A stretch of DNA of 64,000 bases from Lachnospiraceae bacterium MD335 (GTDB lineage Bacteria > Bacillota > Clostridia > Lachnospirales > Lachnospiraceae). Position numbers and translations under genes: made by a program. Shown here in pieces: positions 8,542-20,000 of this stretch; the stretch's first letter is position 1; the number at the start of each line of letters is the position of its first letter. A model generated the notes under the pieces. It saw only the letters and a list, made by a program, of their open reading frames with translations. It was not told the DNA's origin and searched no databases. The DNA is taken from NCBI GenBank assembly GCA_000403335.2, contig KE159617.1, positions 62,001 through 126,000 of the forward strand, given 5' to 3'.

Positions 8542-9633
8542 ATGGCAGAACAGAATGCACTAAAAAGAAATGTGCTGAGTGCACAGGTCGATTTATCGAA
8601 ATTTAATTTCGAAGATTCCGTTTTTGAAAAAGCGACGGACGAGGAGAAAAAACAGCAGGACGTCATGAGCGAGTCAACCACGTTTTTTAAGGACGGTATG
8701 AAAAAGCTCATGAAAAATCCGCTTGCCGTGGGCAGTATTATTGTATTGATTCTCATTATGAGCGTGATTATTGTCGCGCCGCATATTGTGCCGTACAGTT
8801 ATTCGCAGATTATCAGTGTCAACGGAAAGCGTGACAAGACGGCGAAGAATTTAAAGCCGTTTGAGTATTCGGAGAATGAGTTGGAATATATCGCGGAGGG
8901 CGGTGAGGTCTTTCCGCATATTATGGGAACAGACGCGCAGTGCCGCGACTATTTTATTCGTGTCGTATACGGTACGAGGGTATCGCTTGCGGTCGGATTG
9001 TTTGCCAGTATTTTGGTGTTGATTATCGGTTTGCTCTATGGTAGTATTTCGGGGTACATGGGCGGCAAGGTCGATTTGATCATGCAGCGTATTGTTGATA
9101 TTATTTACTCGCTGCCGGACATGCTTGTCATTATTCTGTTATCGGTGGTTTTGAACGAAACGCTTGCCGAAAAGCTTGAGGGCACATCGTTCCAAAGCCT
9201 CGGTGTAAACATGATTTCACTGTTTATCGTGTATGGTCTTTTATATTGGGTAAGTATGTCGCGTTTGGTGCGCGGACAGATTCTGACGATTAAGAATAAC
9301 GAATATGTGCTTGCGGCAAAGGCTACAGGCGCAAAGAGCGGCAGGATTATCGCAAAGCATATTATTCCAAACTGCATCAGCGTTATCATTATTTCGACCG
9401 CGCTGCAGATTCCGTCGGCAATCTTTACGGAGAGCTATCTAAGCTTTATCGGTCTTGGCGTACAGGCGCCGATGCCGTCGCTTGGAAGTCTTGCGAATAC
9501 GGCAAGGGAAGGGCTTCAGAGCTACCCGTACAAGCTGATATTTCCGGCAGTTGTTATCTGTCTGATTGTGCTTTCGCTCAACCTGCTCGGTGACGGCTTG
9601 CGCGATGCGTTTGATCCGAAACTCAAGAAATAA
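8542..9633 (+). CDS. oppC: Oligopeptide ABC transporter permease OppC
   Basis: Second membrane subunit, about 363 residues, longer than the usual 300. The excess is an N-terminal cytoplasmic region of about 55 charged residues before the first membrane segment (NPLAVGSIIVLILIMSVIIVAP) and an external loop of about 50 residues before the FPHIMGTDAQCRDYF motif (the usual GTDxxGRD, here with QC for the central residues). The EAA-type loop is NNEYVLAAKATGAKSGRIIAKHIIPN, and the C-terminal GDGLRDAFDPKLK is standard. The frame is open to 8503, but the ATG at 8542 with an AAGGAG site upstream is preferred although the spacing is long (13 bases). Confidence 0.9.
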   Translation: MAEQNALKRNVLSAQVDLSKFNFEDSVFEKATDEEKKQQDVMSESTTFFKDGMKKLMKNPLAVGSIIVLILIMSVIIVAPHIVPYSYSQIISVNGKRDKTAKNLKPFEYSENELEYIAEGGEVFPHIMGTDAQCRDYFIRVVYGTRVSLAVGLFASILVLIIGLLYGSISGYMGGKVDLIMQRIVDIIYSLPDMLVIILLSVVLNETLAEKLEGTSFQSLGVNMISLFIVYGLLYWVSMSRLVRGQILTIKNNEYVLAAKATGAKSGRIIAKHIIPNCISVIIISTALQIPSAIFTESYLSFIGLGVQAPMPSLGSLANTAREGLQSYPYKLIFPAVVICLIVLSLNLLGDGLRDAFDPKLKK

Positions 9634-9656
9634 GGGAATGGGGGACTGGTATTAGA

Positions 9657-10670
9657 ATGAGCGAAGAATACATTTTACAGGTAAAAGATTTACATACATC
9701 ATTTTTTACGGATTCGGGAGAAGTCCGGGCGGTAAACGGCGTGAACTTTAATTTGGCGCCTGGAAAAATCCTCGGTATCGTGGGAGAGTCCGGTTCCGGA
9801 AAGAGTGTTACGGCGTACTCAATTATGCAGATTTTGGCGTCAACGGGACGCATTGTGAGCGGCGAGGTGCTCTATCGCGGTGAGGACATCACAAAATATG
9901 ACAAAAAGCAGATGAAAAATTTCAGGGGTAAGTGCTGCAGCATTATTTTTCAGGACCCGATGACAAGCTTAAACCCTGTATTTACGATAGGAAACCAGTT
10001 GATGGAGGCGATTTTGCTCCACACGGATAAAAATAAAGAGCAGGCGAAGGCGCGTGCGGTTGAAATGCTTGAGCTTGTGGGCGTGAATGAGCCAGAGAAG
10101 CGTATCAGACAGTATCCGCATGAGCTTTCAGGCGGTATGCGGCAGCGTGTGATGATTGCGATGGCGCTTGCGTGCGAGCCGGATATTCTGATTGCGGACG
10201 AGCCGACGACGGCGCTTGATGTGACCATTCAGGCGCAGATTTTGGAATTGATGCAGGAACTGCAGAAAAAGCTTGGTATGGCAATTATCATGGTAACGCA
10301 TGATTTGGGCGTGATTGCGGATATGTGCGACGAAATTATTGTAATGTACGGCGGACGCGTGTGTGAGCGCGGAACGGCGGAAGATATTTTCTATCGTCCG
10401 GGGCATGAGTACACGAAAGGGCTTTTGCGCTCCGTTCCGAAGGCGGACGGCAGCAAAGAGCGGCTTGTTCCGATTGCGGGTACGCCGATTAATCTTTTGA
10501 ATATGCCAAAAGGCTGCGCATTTTGTACGCGCTGTGACGAGGCGATGAAAATCTGCCTGACAGAAGTTCCGCCGCAGGTGCAGATGCCTGACGGACATTT
10601 CGCGTCGTGCTGGCTTGCGTTTAAGAAATTAAAGAATGGAACGCTTGGCGCAGAGGAGGTACAGTCATGA
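9657..10670 (+). CDS. oppD: Oligopeptide ABC transporter ATPase OppD
   Basis: Cytoplasmic ATPase, 337 residues. Walker A GESGSGKS, signature LSGGMRQR, Walker B ILIADEPTTALDV and the switch histidine in VTHDLGV are all present. The C-terminal oligopeptide/dipeptide extension carries the conserved CxxR-type cysteines (GCAFCTRCDEAMKIC) that bind an iron-sulfur cluster in characterised DppD/OppD proteins. Start at the ATG after an AATGGGGGA stretch. It overlaps oppF by 4 bases, so the two ATPases are translationally coupled. Confidence 0.93.
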   Translation: MSEEYILQVKDLHTSFFTDSGEVRAVNGVNFNLAPGKILGIVGESGSGKSVTAYSIMQILASTGRIVSGEVLYRGEDITKYDKKQMKNFRGKCCSIIFQDPMTSLNPVFTIGNQLMEAILLHTDKNKEQAKARAVEMLELVGVNEPEKRIRQYPHELSGGMRQRVMIAMALACEPDILIADEPTTALDVTIQAQILELMQELQKKLGMAIIMVTHDLGVIADMCDEIIVMYGGRVCERGTAEDIFYRPGHEYTKGLLRSVPKADGSKERLVPIAGTPINLLNMPKGCAFCTRCDEAMKICLTEVPPQVQMPDGHFASCWLAFKKLKNGTLGAEEVQS

Positions 10671-11629
10671 GCAGTGAATATTTGATTGAGGTGGAGGACT
10701 TAAAGCAGTACTTCCCCATTAAGACAGGATTTTTCAAAACGACGCCCCTCAAAGCGGTAGACGGTGTTACGTTTAACATTAAGCCGGGTGAAACACTGGG
10801 ACTTGTAGGAGAGTCAGGCTGCGGAAAGACGACGGTCGGTCGTACGCTTTTGCGGCTTTATGAACCGACTTCGGGTACAGTGAAGTTTAACGGCGAAGAG
10901 ATTACGGCAAAAAACATGGCGGAGCACCGCAAAAACATGCAGATGGTGTTTCAGGACCCGTATTCTTCCTTAAATCCGCGTATGACGGTGGAGGATATTA
11001 TCGGGGAGCCGCTTGACGTACATAAGATGTATTCGAATAAAAATGAACGTCGTGAGAAGATTTTGGGACTGATGGAGCTTGTGGGCTTGAATGCCGAGCA
11101 TGCGACGCGATATGCGCACGAATTTTCGGGCGGTCAGAGGCAGCGTATCGGAATTGCGCGTGCCTTGGCGGTAAAGCCGCAGTTTATCGTCTGTGATGAG
11201 GCGGTAAGTGCGCTTGACGTTTCCATTCAGGCGCAGGTTATCAATATGTTTGAGGATTTGCAGGCAAAGCTTGGCGTGGCGTATCTGTTTATCGCCCATG
11301 ATTTGCTGGTGGTAAGACATATTTCCAACAGAATTGCAGTGATGTATCTTGGAAAGGTTGTGGAGATTGGCGATGCGGACGAGGTGTACGAACATCCCAT
11401 TCATCCGTACACGGAATCGCTTTTGAGCGCCGTGCCTATTCCTGACCCGATTCAGGCAAAGCAGAGTCAAAGAATTGTGCTTTCCGGCGATGTGCCGAGT
11501 CCGATGAATATGCCGACAGGCTGTGCTTTCCGTACGAGGTGCCGTTTTGCGACAGACAAGTGCGCGGAGGTTTGCCCGACGCTTACGGATAAGGGCGGCG
11601 GACATATGGTGGCGTGCCATAATCGGTAA
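10667..11629 (+). CDS. oppF: Oligopeptide ABC transporter ATPase OppF
   Basis: Second cytoplasmic ATPase, 320 residues. Walker A GESGCGKTT, signature FSGGQRQRIG, Walker B FIVCDEAVSALDV and switch histidine in IAHDLLV are intact, and the oligopeptide C-terminal domain with CAFRTRCRFATDKC is present. The alanine in DEAVSALD, in place of the P of DEPTSALD, is usual for OppF. It starts inside the oppD stop (ATGA overlap). A 134-base gap containing a small hairpin separates it from the binding-protein gene. Confidence 0.93.
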   Translation: MSSEYLIEVEDLKQYFPIKTGFFKTTPLKAVDGVTFNIKPGETLGLVGESGCGKTTVGRTLLRLYEPTSGTVKFNGEEITAKNMAEHRKNMQMVFQDPYSSLNPRMTVEDIIGEPLDVHKMYSNKNERREKILGLMELVGLNAEHATRYAHEFSGGQRQRIGIARALAVKPQFIVCDEAVSALDVSIQAQVINMFEDLQAKLGVAYLFIAHDLLVVRHISNRIAVMYLGKVVEIGDADEVYEHPIHPYTESLLSAVPIPDPIQAKQSQRIVLSGDVPSPMNMPTGCAFRTRCRFATDKCAEVCPTLTDKGGGHMVACHNR

Positions 11630-11669
11630 TTAATACAAGTTTGGTAACTTTTAATGAGGATATTGACAT

Positions 11670-11699
11670 CTCCCCGACGGGTATTGCCCGAAAAGGGAG
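11670..11699. other. Hairpin between oppF and oppA
   Basis: CTCCC/GGGAG (11670-11674 with 11695-11699) encloses CGGG/CCCG (11678-11681 with 11687-11690). No T-tract follows. It may set a different mRNA level for the abundant binding protein, as is usual in such operons; the TTGACA at 11663 has no matching -10 box. Confidence 0.35.
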
Positions 11700-11763
11700 T
11701 GTGAATATAGATAAATCTGTTTTATTTAAGTTTTAAAATCAAAAAAGGAGGAAACACATTATT

Positions 11764-13578
11764 ATGAAAAAGAAACAGGTATTGGCTCTTTGCCTTGCAC
11801 TTGCGATGGCAATGGGGTCATTGACAGCATGCGGCTCAAATGATGCGCCTGCGGCTGACAATGCAGTGGATACGCCGGCAGAAACGCAGGCACAGGACGG
11901 AGCGGAACCAAGCGCGGACAATGCGGCGGGAGATGCAGATTCAACGGACGCGGCGGTAGACGCAGAGAACGCAGTAGACCCTGCAAACTGGGGTGAATAT
12001 GACGAATTAATCAATGAAATCAGAACAACGACAGACTTTGTGGAGCGCGAGGCGCTGATGCACAAGGCTGAGGATATGATTATGGAGACAGGCGCAATCC
12101 TGCCGATTTATTACTACAATGTAATGTATTTACAGAAACCTTATGTATCAGGCACATATGCAAATGCTTACGGATTTAAGTATTGGATGTTTGCGGAGAC
12201 AGAGGGTGACACACTCAGACTGAATCAGTCATCAGAGCCGGACAAGCTTGATCCCGCATTAAATACTACTGTTGACGGCGCATGCCTTGCAGTAAACAGC
12301 TTTTCAGGTCTTTTCACCTATGATGAGGATGCGAATGTTGTTCCCGACCTTGCTGCGGATTATACGGTTAGCGACGACGGATTGACATATACCTTTAATT
12401 TGCTCCCTGACTTAAAGTGGTCAGACGGTTCCGAATTAAATGCAAATGATTTTGTTTATGCATGGAACCGTGCAGTTGCGGAGGAAACGGCAGCAGATTA
12501 TTTTTACATGTTTGACGCAATCAAGCACAACGATGACGGTACGCTTGCAGTAACGGCAAGCGAAGATGCGCAGTCTATCACGGTGGAACTGGTTGCTCCC
12601 TGTCCGTACTTCCTTGACCTTTGTGCATTCCCTGCTTACTATCCCGTAAAGCAGAGCGAGGTAGAGGCAGCGGCGGATTGGCAGACAAATCCCGGCGCAT
12701 GGTGCCAGGAGGCAGGCTTTGTTTCAAACGGTGCGTATACTTTGGAATCTTGGACACATGACGAGTCTATGACATATGTAAAGAATCCGAACTATCACAG
12801 AGCGGACGAAGTGAAGATTGAAAAGCTTCAGTTCATGCTGAGCGCAGACGATACGGCAGTTTTTGCGGCATACAATGCAGGAGACCTTGACTTTGTAGCG
12901 GATACCATTCCGACAGACGAAATTCAGACACTTTTAGGCAATCCGGAATTCCATACGATTGACCAAATCGGAACATACTATGTAGGCTTTAACGTAAAGA
13001 GCGACCTCTTTGCAGATAAGACGCCTGCACAGGCAAATGCGATGAGACGTGCGTTTGCACTTTTGGTTGACCGTGACTACATTGCGGAGAATATCGGACA
13101 GACAGGACAGAAGCCGGCAAATACATTTGTTCCGGCAGGAATGGCTGACGGTAACGGCGGTATCTTCAAGGAGAACGACGACGCATATACGTATCCGAAC
13201 GAGGCGACGGCAGGCTACTATGATCCTGAGGCGCTTGATGAGAACGTTGAGGAGGCAATCGAGCTCTTAAAGTTTGCAGGCTATGAGTTTACAGACGACG
13301 GCGTACTTTCTGATTCTACACCGATTTCGTTTGAGTATCTCACAAACGATACCACAACACACGTGGCAATCGCAGAGGCGCTGCAGCAGGATTTCGGCTT
13401 TATCGGAATTAACATGACAATCAAGACGGTAGACTGGAATGTATTTTTGAATGAGAGAAAAGCAGGAAATTACGACATTGCGCGTAATGGCTGGCTTGCG
13501 GACTTTAATGATCCGATTAACATGCTTGAGATGTGGACAACAGCGTCAGGCAACAATGACTGCCAGTTTGGCAGATAA
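11764..13578 (+). CDS. oppA: Oligopeptide-binding lipoprotein OppA, circularly permuted
   Basis: Extracellular peptide-binding lipoprotein of SBP family 5, 604 residues. The lipobox LTAC gives Cys23 for lipid attachment, followed by a D/A/E-rich linker to about residue 70. Residues about 74-145 (EYDELINEI to YGFKYWMFAE, with HKAEDMIMETGAILPIYYY) match what is normally the C-terminal end of this family. The usual N-terminal sequence (TLRLNQSSEPDKLDPALNTT) begins only at residue 150, and the protein stops at NNDCQFGR, exactly where the displaced segment would normally follow. No homologous continuation is readable in other frames after the stop. The ribosome site is AAGGAGG. It ends the opp operon and is followed by a terminator at 13609. 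Confidence 0.9.
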   Translation: MKKKQVLALCLALAMAMGSLTACGSNDAPAADNAVDTPAETQAQDGAEPSADNAAGDADSTDAAVDAENAVDPANWGEYDELINEIRTTTDFVEREALMHKAEDMIMETGAILPIYYYNVMYLQKPYVSGTYANAYGFKYWMFAETEGDTLRLNQSSEPDKLDPALNTTVDGACLAVNSFSGLFTYDEDANVVPDLAADYTVSDDGLTYTFNLLPDLKWSDGSELNANDFVYAWNRAVAEETAADYFYMFDAIKHNDDGTLAVTASEDAQSITVELVAPCPYFLDLCAFPAYYPVKQSEVEAAADWQTNPGAWCQEAGFVSNGAYTLESWTHDESMTYVKNPNYHRADEVKIEKLQFMLSADDTAVFAAYNAGDLDFVADTIPTDEIQTLLGNPEFHTIDQIGTYYVGFNVKSDLFADKTPAQANAMRRAFALLVDRDYIAENIGQTGQKPANTFVPAGMADGNGGIFKENDDAYTYPNEATAGYYDPEALDENVEEAIELLKFAGYEFTDDGVLSDSTPISFEYLTNDTTTHVAIAEALQQDFGFIGINMTIKTVDWNVFLNERKAGNYDIARNGWLADFNDPINMLEMWTTASGNNDCQFGR

Positions 13579-13608
13579 TCAGGACCGGATGAAGTGATTC
13601 TATAAAGG

Positions 13609-13654
13609 ACGCACACTGTGCATATGATTAATGCGCGGTGTGTGTTCTTTTTAT
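13609..13654 (+). terminator. Rho-independent terminator of the opp operon
   Basis: A 15-bp stem with G-U pairs (13609-13623 with 13631-13645), 7-base loop, then a T-rich run. It lies 31 bases after the oppA stop. Confidence 0.8.
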
Positions 13655-13675
13655 TTTACATAAAATTCATTCTGA

Positions 13676-13885
13676 GATGTCAAAAAACACTATATTTATA
13701 ATGACAACTTTACCTTGAATGTGCTAGACTTAAGTCAGATAGAACTGGCAACCGACGAGGACAAAGCATATAAAATGGACTACTGGGCAAAACTTTTCAA
13801 GGCAAAAACATGGGAGTATAAATCACCGGAGGTGATTAAAAATGTTAGCACAGAATTGAGCATCATGCGTTTTTTTGATACTTAA
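13676..13885 (+). pseudogene. Remnant of an Rpn-family (PD-(D/E)XK) nuclease/transposase
   Basis: Reading from 13676 gives DVKKHYIYNDNFTLNVLDL and then IELATDEDKAYKMDYWAKLFKAKTWE, the C-terminal middle section of Rpn-type recombination-promoting nucleases that are abundant in Lachnospiraceae. There is no start codon and no N-terminal half. After TWE the family similarity stops and the frame runs to a stop at 13883. A second remnant of the same family lies on the opposite strand at 39650-39957 and matches it closely at DNA level around the shared segment. The break point carries a palindromic ATCACC-GGAGGTGAT sequence that recurs in the hairpin array at 41626. Confidence 0.65.
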
Positions 13886-13940
13886 AATTCTCAATTGGTA
13901 TTTGGAATTTTGCACATTTTCGCATAATATTCCGTTTAAT

Positions 13941-13969
13941 TTGACAAAAGATGCAAAATAGCATAGTAT
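13941..13969 (+). promoter_or_regulatory. Sigma-A promoter of the 2727-residue surface protein gene
   Basis: TTGACA at 13941-13946, 17 bases, TAGTAT at 13964-13969, about 50 bases before the start codon. The rest of the 13886-14020 gap shows no gene. Confidence 0.7.
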
Positions 13970-14020
13970 GGTTTTTGGTAACAAATATCAAGAAATGGTA
14001 AAGAGGGAAAGGAGAACATT

Positions 14021-17000
14021 ATGGTTCGCAGAGTGCTATCTGTTTTACTATGCGGCTGTCTGCTTGCCACAAGTCTGCCGGTGACGGGGATTGCGGCAGA
14101 GGAACAGGCAGTAAGCGCAATGGAAGAAACTGTTAATGATGCGGGGGGGGGGTATAACGATTCGCCCGCGCAGATTGAGGAGGAGACAGGACGGTCAGAT
14201 ATTACGGAAACGGAAACTGCCGAAAGGCAGGAAACCGTTCAGGAGACCAAAACGGCGGAGGGAGAACCGGAAACAACGCAGGCAGCAGGAACGGACGAGA
14301 CGCAGGAGCAGGAAACGGCGTCAGAGTCAAAAACAGTATCGCCAACGGAGGAAACAAAGACAGACGCGATAGCGGAACCGTCAGAAGAAGTGCAGGAAAC
14401 GCAGCAGATGACGGAAACCGAGGCGCAGACGCAAGAGGCGTCTTCGGAACCGACACAGGTGCAGACGGAAAGCATGACGGAAGAAACAGACATGGACGAA
14501 ACGGCTGTCAATCAGGAGGACAGCGAGATTGTGACTGCATCGTTTAAGAACGTGCAGGAGGGCGGGTATTATATTGTACTTGAACTTGAGAGTAGTACGT
14601 CCAAGTCCTATTATGTTTATTGGGGAGAAAAAGGAACACAGGAATATGAAAGAGGGTACGTAAGCAGTACCTCCGATAGAGTTGTGCTCTATGGCACAAA
14701 ACCAAATACTACATATGAGCTGTTGTTAAAAGAAAGTAATAACGATGATGCAAAGATATATGATACGAAAGAGATTACAACAACAGATTATAAATTTGAT
14801 ACATCTGTATCTGTTGAAAATATTACGGCAAATTCAGCGGACATTAAGGTAAACTTTACCAATTATGCAGGACTATATACGAAAGGAAGTTTAGAAGCTT
14901 CTTTCGCATATTTGTATGCAGGGACAAAATATGAGGACATTTCGGGAAGTGTAAAAGAGATAATTTCTACTCCTGGTTCAATTAGACCTGCGTCTGAACC
15001 CAAGGAGTGTACTGTTACTATTTCATTATCCGATTTGAAAGCAGGGAAAGAATACTCTCTGCCGATATGGGTTGCAGAAGGTGAACAATATAATAAAGAT
15101 TTAAGGAAAAACCTTGAAAATATAACCTTTACGACAAAAGAATCAGAGATTGCCGAAAAACTACAATTTGAAGCGGTGCCTGATGAAACGGATAAAACGA
15201 AGATAAAGTGTACCATAAGTTTGAGCGAAAGTGGTGCGTTGTCAGATTCGTTCCAATATAAGTTGTATTACCGTGTGAAAGGTGCCTCTGCAAATGAATA
15301 CAGGCAGTTGCTGGGAACCTTGACGAAAGGGAATAATTACACAGTTCAGGTAACAATTCAGGATTTATATGAAGGAACGGAATATGAATTGAAAGCCGTT
15401 GTTGACGGTGTGGAGAAGACAGTGGAGGTTTCTACAGGACAAGGCAGCATAACGCCTGTAATTACCTTATCTCCGCTCAGCTTTGGCGCAAAGATGAACG
15501 CGAAGCTAGAGTTTGCCGAAACACCTGAAGCTTCGGACAGCTACCGTGTAAACGTCTACGCTAAGGAAAACAGTGGTTCTTGGGGAGAACTTAAATGCAA
15601 ACCTCAAACAGGTAGCACTTTATATAACGGTATTGAGCTTACGAATGAAAATCATTATCAGGGAGAATGGCTTGTATATGATGAGTATGATATGGGAGCA
15701 GGCGCTTCTTATGAGATAAAGGTTAAAATCAGTAAAAATAATACAACGGTTGGTGAAAAGTATTTTACATTAAATACATCTGCCATATCATTGGATATTA
15801 AAACAAAAGACATTGGCGGAAGTTCAGCGGCAATGACTGTCGCATTAAAGGATACAGACGAATTTTTTGATTGGAACACTTCCGGTTCTGTGTACGCCAA
15901 AGCATATTACAGGGTAAAAGGTTCTGAGTCAGAGTGGAAATCAAATGATGGCACTATTTACTTATATAAATCAGGCAGCAGTGACGTGGAATTAAAAAAA
16001 CTTGCACCGAACACGGAATATGAAGTAAAAATAACTTCGTATTCTGATGAGAACACAATCTATGGCACAACGACATTTCGGACGACAGAGGGAACAGCAC
16101 AGGGTGTTTTCAGTGGTATGAACGTAAAATTCAGCGGATTTCATACCAATGCTTCCGGTACCTATACACCGTCCGATTACGCGGAACAATTTGAAATTTA
16201 CCTTGTGGAAAAAGACAACACAGGTAAAGTGCTTGCTGAATCAAAATTGGGCACATCCAAGAACTTTTATGACAGGAATTCATTGCTGATGGAAACATCC
16301 AAAGTGCAGTTCAAGGCGGTAGAGACACTGGAAGAAAAGGATGCGGAAGGAAAATTTGTCAAAAAGGAATATTTGTCTGAGGAATACACAAGGCTAAACA
16401 TTCCGAATGTGACATTTTCTGTATCGAATGCAGCTACAGGTGTTTCGACATTTCATGCGGATTTGGCATATACAGGTGATATGTGCCTTGGAGACAGCAG
16501 CCAGACAATTAGGGCAAAGCTGTATTACAATACATCTGATGAAACAGAACAAAAAAACATCAGTACATACGTATATTATTATTCAAACGATAAAACAAAG
16601 GTAAAAACGCTGACGTTTAGCGGTCTGACAGAAAAAACCACATACAACAAAGTGAAGCTTGTTGTTTATGTTGAGGGACGTTCAAACAATGCCTCAAATA
16701 TATATGAACAAACATTCGAAATGGACGATTTTACTACGAAGGAAAACGCGACCCATCCGCTCGAAGCGACATTCCCGGATGCACGTTTAAGAGAACTGAT
16801 TGTAAAGGGGGCAAATCTTGGCAGTGATGCAACGACAGTAACAACGGCTCAGCTTGAGAAGATTACTTCGTTATATGCGAATCGCAGAGATTTTGATACA
16901 GCGGCGATAACAAACTTAACAGGTATTGAGCTTTTAACAGAGCTTACATCACTTAATCTAGAAAATAACGAAATTTCCGATACTCCAGTGGTAGATTGGT

Positions 17001-20000
17001 CAAAGCTCAAAGCATTGAGTTCATTGGAGCTTACCGGAAATGAACTGACAAAGATACCGGATTTGTCAAAAAACAACAGTCTGAATTACGTATCCTTAAA
17101 AGAAAACGTAATACCCGCAGAGGAGTTTGAGCATGTTTCCGAAAAGCTGCCCGAGGGTGTGACGCTTTCAAGCGATACACAGTCTTCTCAGCGTATTGGC
17201 GGCGTACAGGTTATTGCGGAGAAAACCTATTATCAGAGAGCGGGAAAGAGTCCGCTGCTAATCAGAGTGAGCGGATATAAGACAGAACTCCCGTATGAGT
17301 TCCGGTATAATGTAGATGGAACTGCTCTATCATTTCCTAATAAAGTATGGAGTTCAAACGGAGACATTCAGTATAATACAGATACCAAAATTGCGGTTGG
17401 AAGCCATACGCTGACCGTGGAAATGTACCAAAAAGAGGAAAAGAAATTTGAGAAAAGTCTTGATTTTGAAATGACAGAGGGAGGCACATATTTAGAGAAA
17501 ACGCCTTACCGCTTCAATGCACGGCAAGACTCTTACTCTATAAGGGCATACGGCGATAAAGCAGTAACCGCTGCATATATGCAGAAGGGCAGCAGCATTA
17601 TTGCGATGGATTTAGATACAAATTATTATAAAACAAACAGTGAGCATCGATACAAAACATTGAGCAACAGCAGTATTTCTTTGGGAGAATCGGAAGTATA
17701 CCAAAATAATGTCGGTTTGGACCGCATAAAGAATCAAAGTCCGGATGCCGGCACATATGATTTGCGCGTGGTTTATGATGACAATACAGAAGAAGTGCTG
17801 CCGGATGTTCTTGAGATAATTGATAAAGCGTTTGTTACAGACGGAAGTATCGGTTACAGCTACGACAGCACCGGGGATTACTTCTATCTGTCGATAAGCG
17901 GTTCCGGATTTGATGCATCAAAAATGAATTATTCATTTACGTATGAAGGAAAGCAGCAGGCGGCGGAATATGTCAATAAGAAAGAAACACAGAACGGATA
18001 TATCGTCAAGTTTAAGAAAGCGGACACATGGATACCAAAGGAAGGAACAAGCGTTTCTGTAAAGCTGACGCCAAAGGACGGATATGATGTTGTGCTTGAT
18101 AAAGATACCTTTACGGCAACCATTTCGCAAGGGATTTATTACTGTGCTTACAATGACGTATCCAATAAGATTGAAGCTGGCGTGACCTCGAACCTGAAAC
18201 GGGAGAATGTGGTATTTAAGCTTGCAAGGTACAATTCGTGGGATGATGCAAACAGTGAGAAGAATATCCTTGAAACGGTTGAAATCAGTCCGGAAACAGT
18301 GACGGAGACAATTTCTTACCTTGTTCCGATGAAAGAAGGCGCGGTTTATAAGCTGCCTGTGGGGTATTACAGGCTTGATATGACATGTAACGGATACAGT
18401 GATAAGGAAGTATTCGGGATCTATGGAGAGAATACCGATTATTGGTCAGATTCCAAATATGTGGGCGAAGGCACAGGCGATAAGAGTTTTTACTTTTATT
18501 CGGAGATTCCGTTTGTGAATACGGACAATGCAAAAGATTTTCAGGCGGAAATTACAGGAGAAAAGCTTACATCACCGTTGCAGGCGAAAAAGATATGGAC
18601 ATATGGTTATAACAGCGATACCTTTACAACAGTGGGAATGACCTTTGATCTGTCAAAATGCGCACAGGGAAATTACACGGTAACATTGAAGCATCAGAAT
18701 GAAAAACTGTCCTCCTATGCATTTACGGTACTGCCGGTAGACAAATTCGTGATGACGAATGACAATGACCCGTATGCAAGCTGGATTGATGACAGCAGCT
18801 TCCGTGTAACGTTTGATACTGTTAATGTGGCAAAATCAGATGCATTTACGGTTGCGCTGACAGACCTTTTCGGAAATGCGGTCAGTGGGCTTAAAACGGA
18901 AGTATTGAACAGATATGTGGATTCCGTAGCCTTAAAGGTAACAGGTTTAAAAAAGAGTGATGCATACAAATATTATTATATTAAGGTGACGCACGATACG
19001 TTTGGAGAGGCGTATAAGGCGGATCTTACGACAAAATACTTTGCTGATGAACGGGGAAAATATAAGCAGATTTCTGACAGCAAATTTACATGGACGAGCA
19101 ATGACGACAGGATGGTCGGTATTGGTATGTACAGTGATATTGTCTTTCCGGTAACGGTAAAGGTATACAAACCATACGATACGGAACTGATTACATCATT
19201 TACAATCAGTAAAGGCGATTTGGAGAGCGGAACGAGCAATCCGGCGTGGTACTATTTTAAACAGGACTTGATAAATGCCCTTCCCGATGCGGATGCGCTC
19301 TATGACATTGCTGCCGTTGATTCAAACGGATATACATTCATAGTCAGCGAGCAGCCGATTGGCATCCGCGGAGGCTCCGCAAGTACATGGACGGTATCAC
19401 CGACACAGTTGTTCTTGAATCTTGACAGTGACGAAACAAAGATTGGCACGGTTACGGTTGCGGGAAATAAAGGCACGCCGGCATTTAAGTCGGACAATGT
19501 CAAGGTGGCAACGGTAGCAGCGGATAAAGCCGACAAAAATAAGGCGGTTGTAACTGCAGTTGCGGAAGGTACGACAAATATCAGCATTACGGCGGATAAA
19601 ATTACAAAGACGGTTGCCGTTACCGTTACGAAAGAGCCAGTCAAACCGACAGGAATCAGCGTAACGGCTCCCGAAAGCGCGTCGGCAGGCGGTAAAGTAG
19701 AAATCAGTGCATCCGTGACACCCGCAGGTGCATGGACGCAGCAGAGCAGTATTACATGGACAAGTTCTGACACGAGTGTCATTTCCATTCCTGCGGGAAG
19801 CACAGGGCTTGTGCTTGAGGCAGATGCGTTAAAGGCAGGCACCGCAGTGATTACGGCGGCGTTAGACGGTACGGAATTTACGGCGTCTTGTGAAATCGCG
19901 GTTGTGAAAGAGATTTCCGATGACGAGCAGGACGAGATTGTCAAGGAACTTGGCACATTATACTTCCTTGAGGGTGCGGACAGTACGCTTGCGGACATCG

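Noticed and set aside
10970-11620. Minus-strand open frame of 216 codons inside oppF
   Set aside because: It is antisense to conserved OppF motifs, with no start signal and no recognisable protein.
11663-11668. TTGACA before oppA as a separate promoter
   Set aside because: No acceptable -10 box lies 16-18 bases downstream; the sequence there forms a hairpin.
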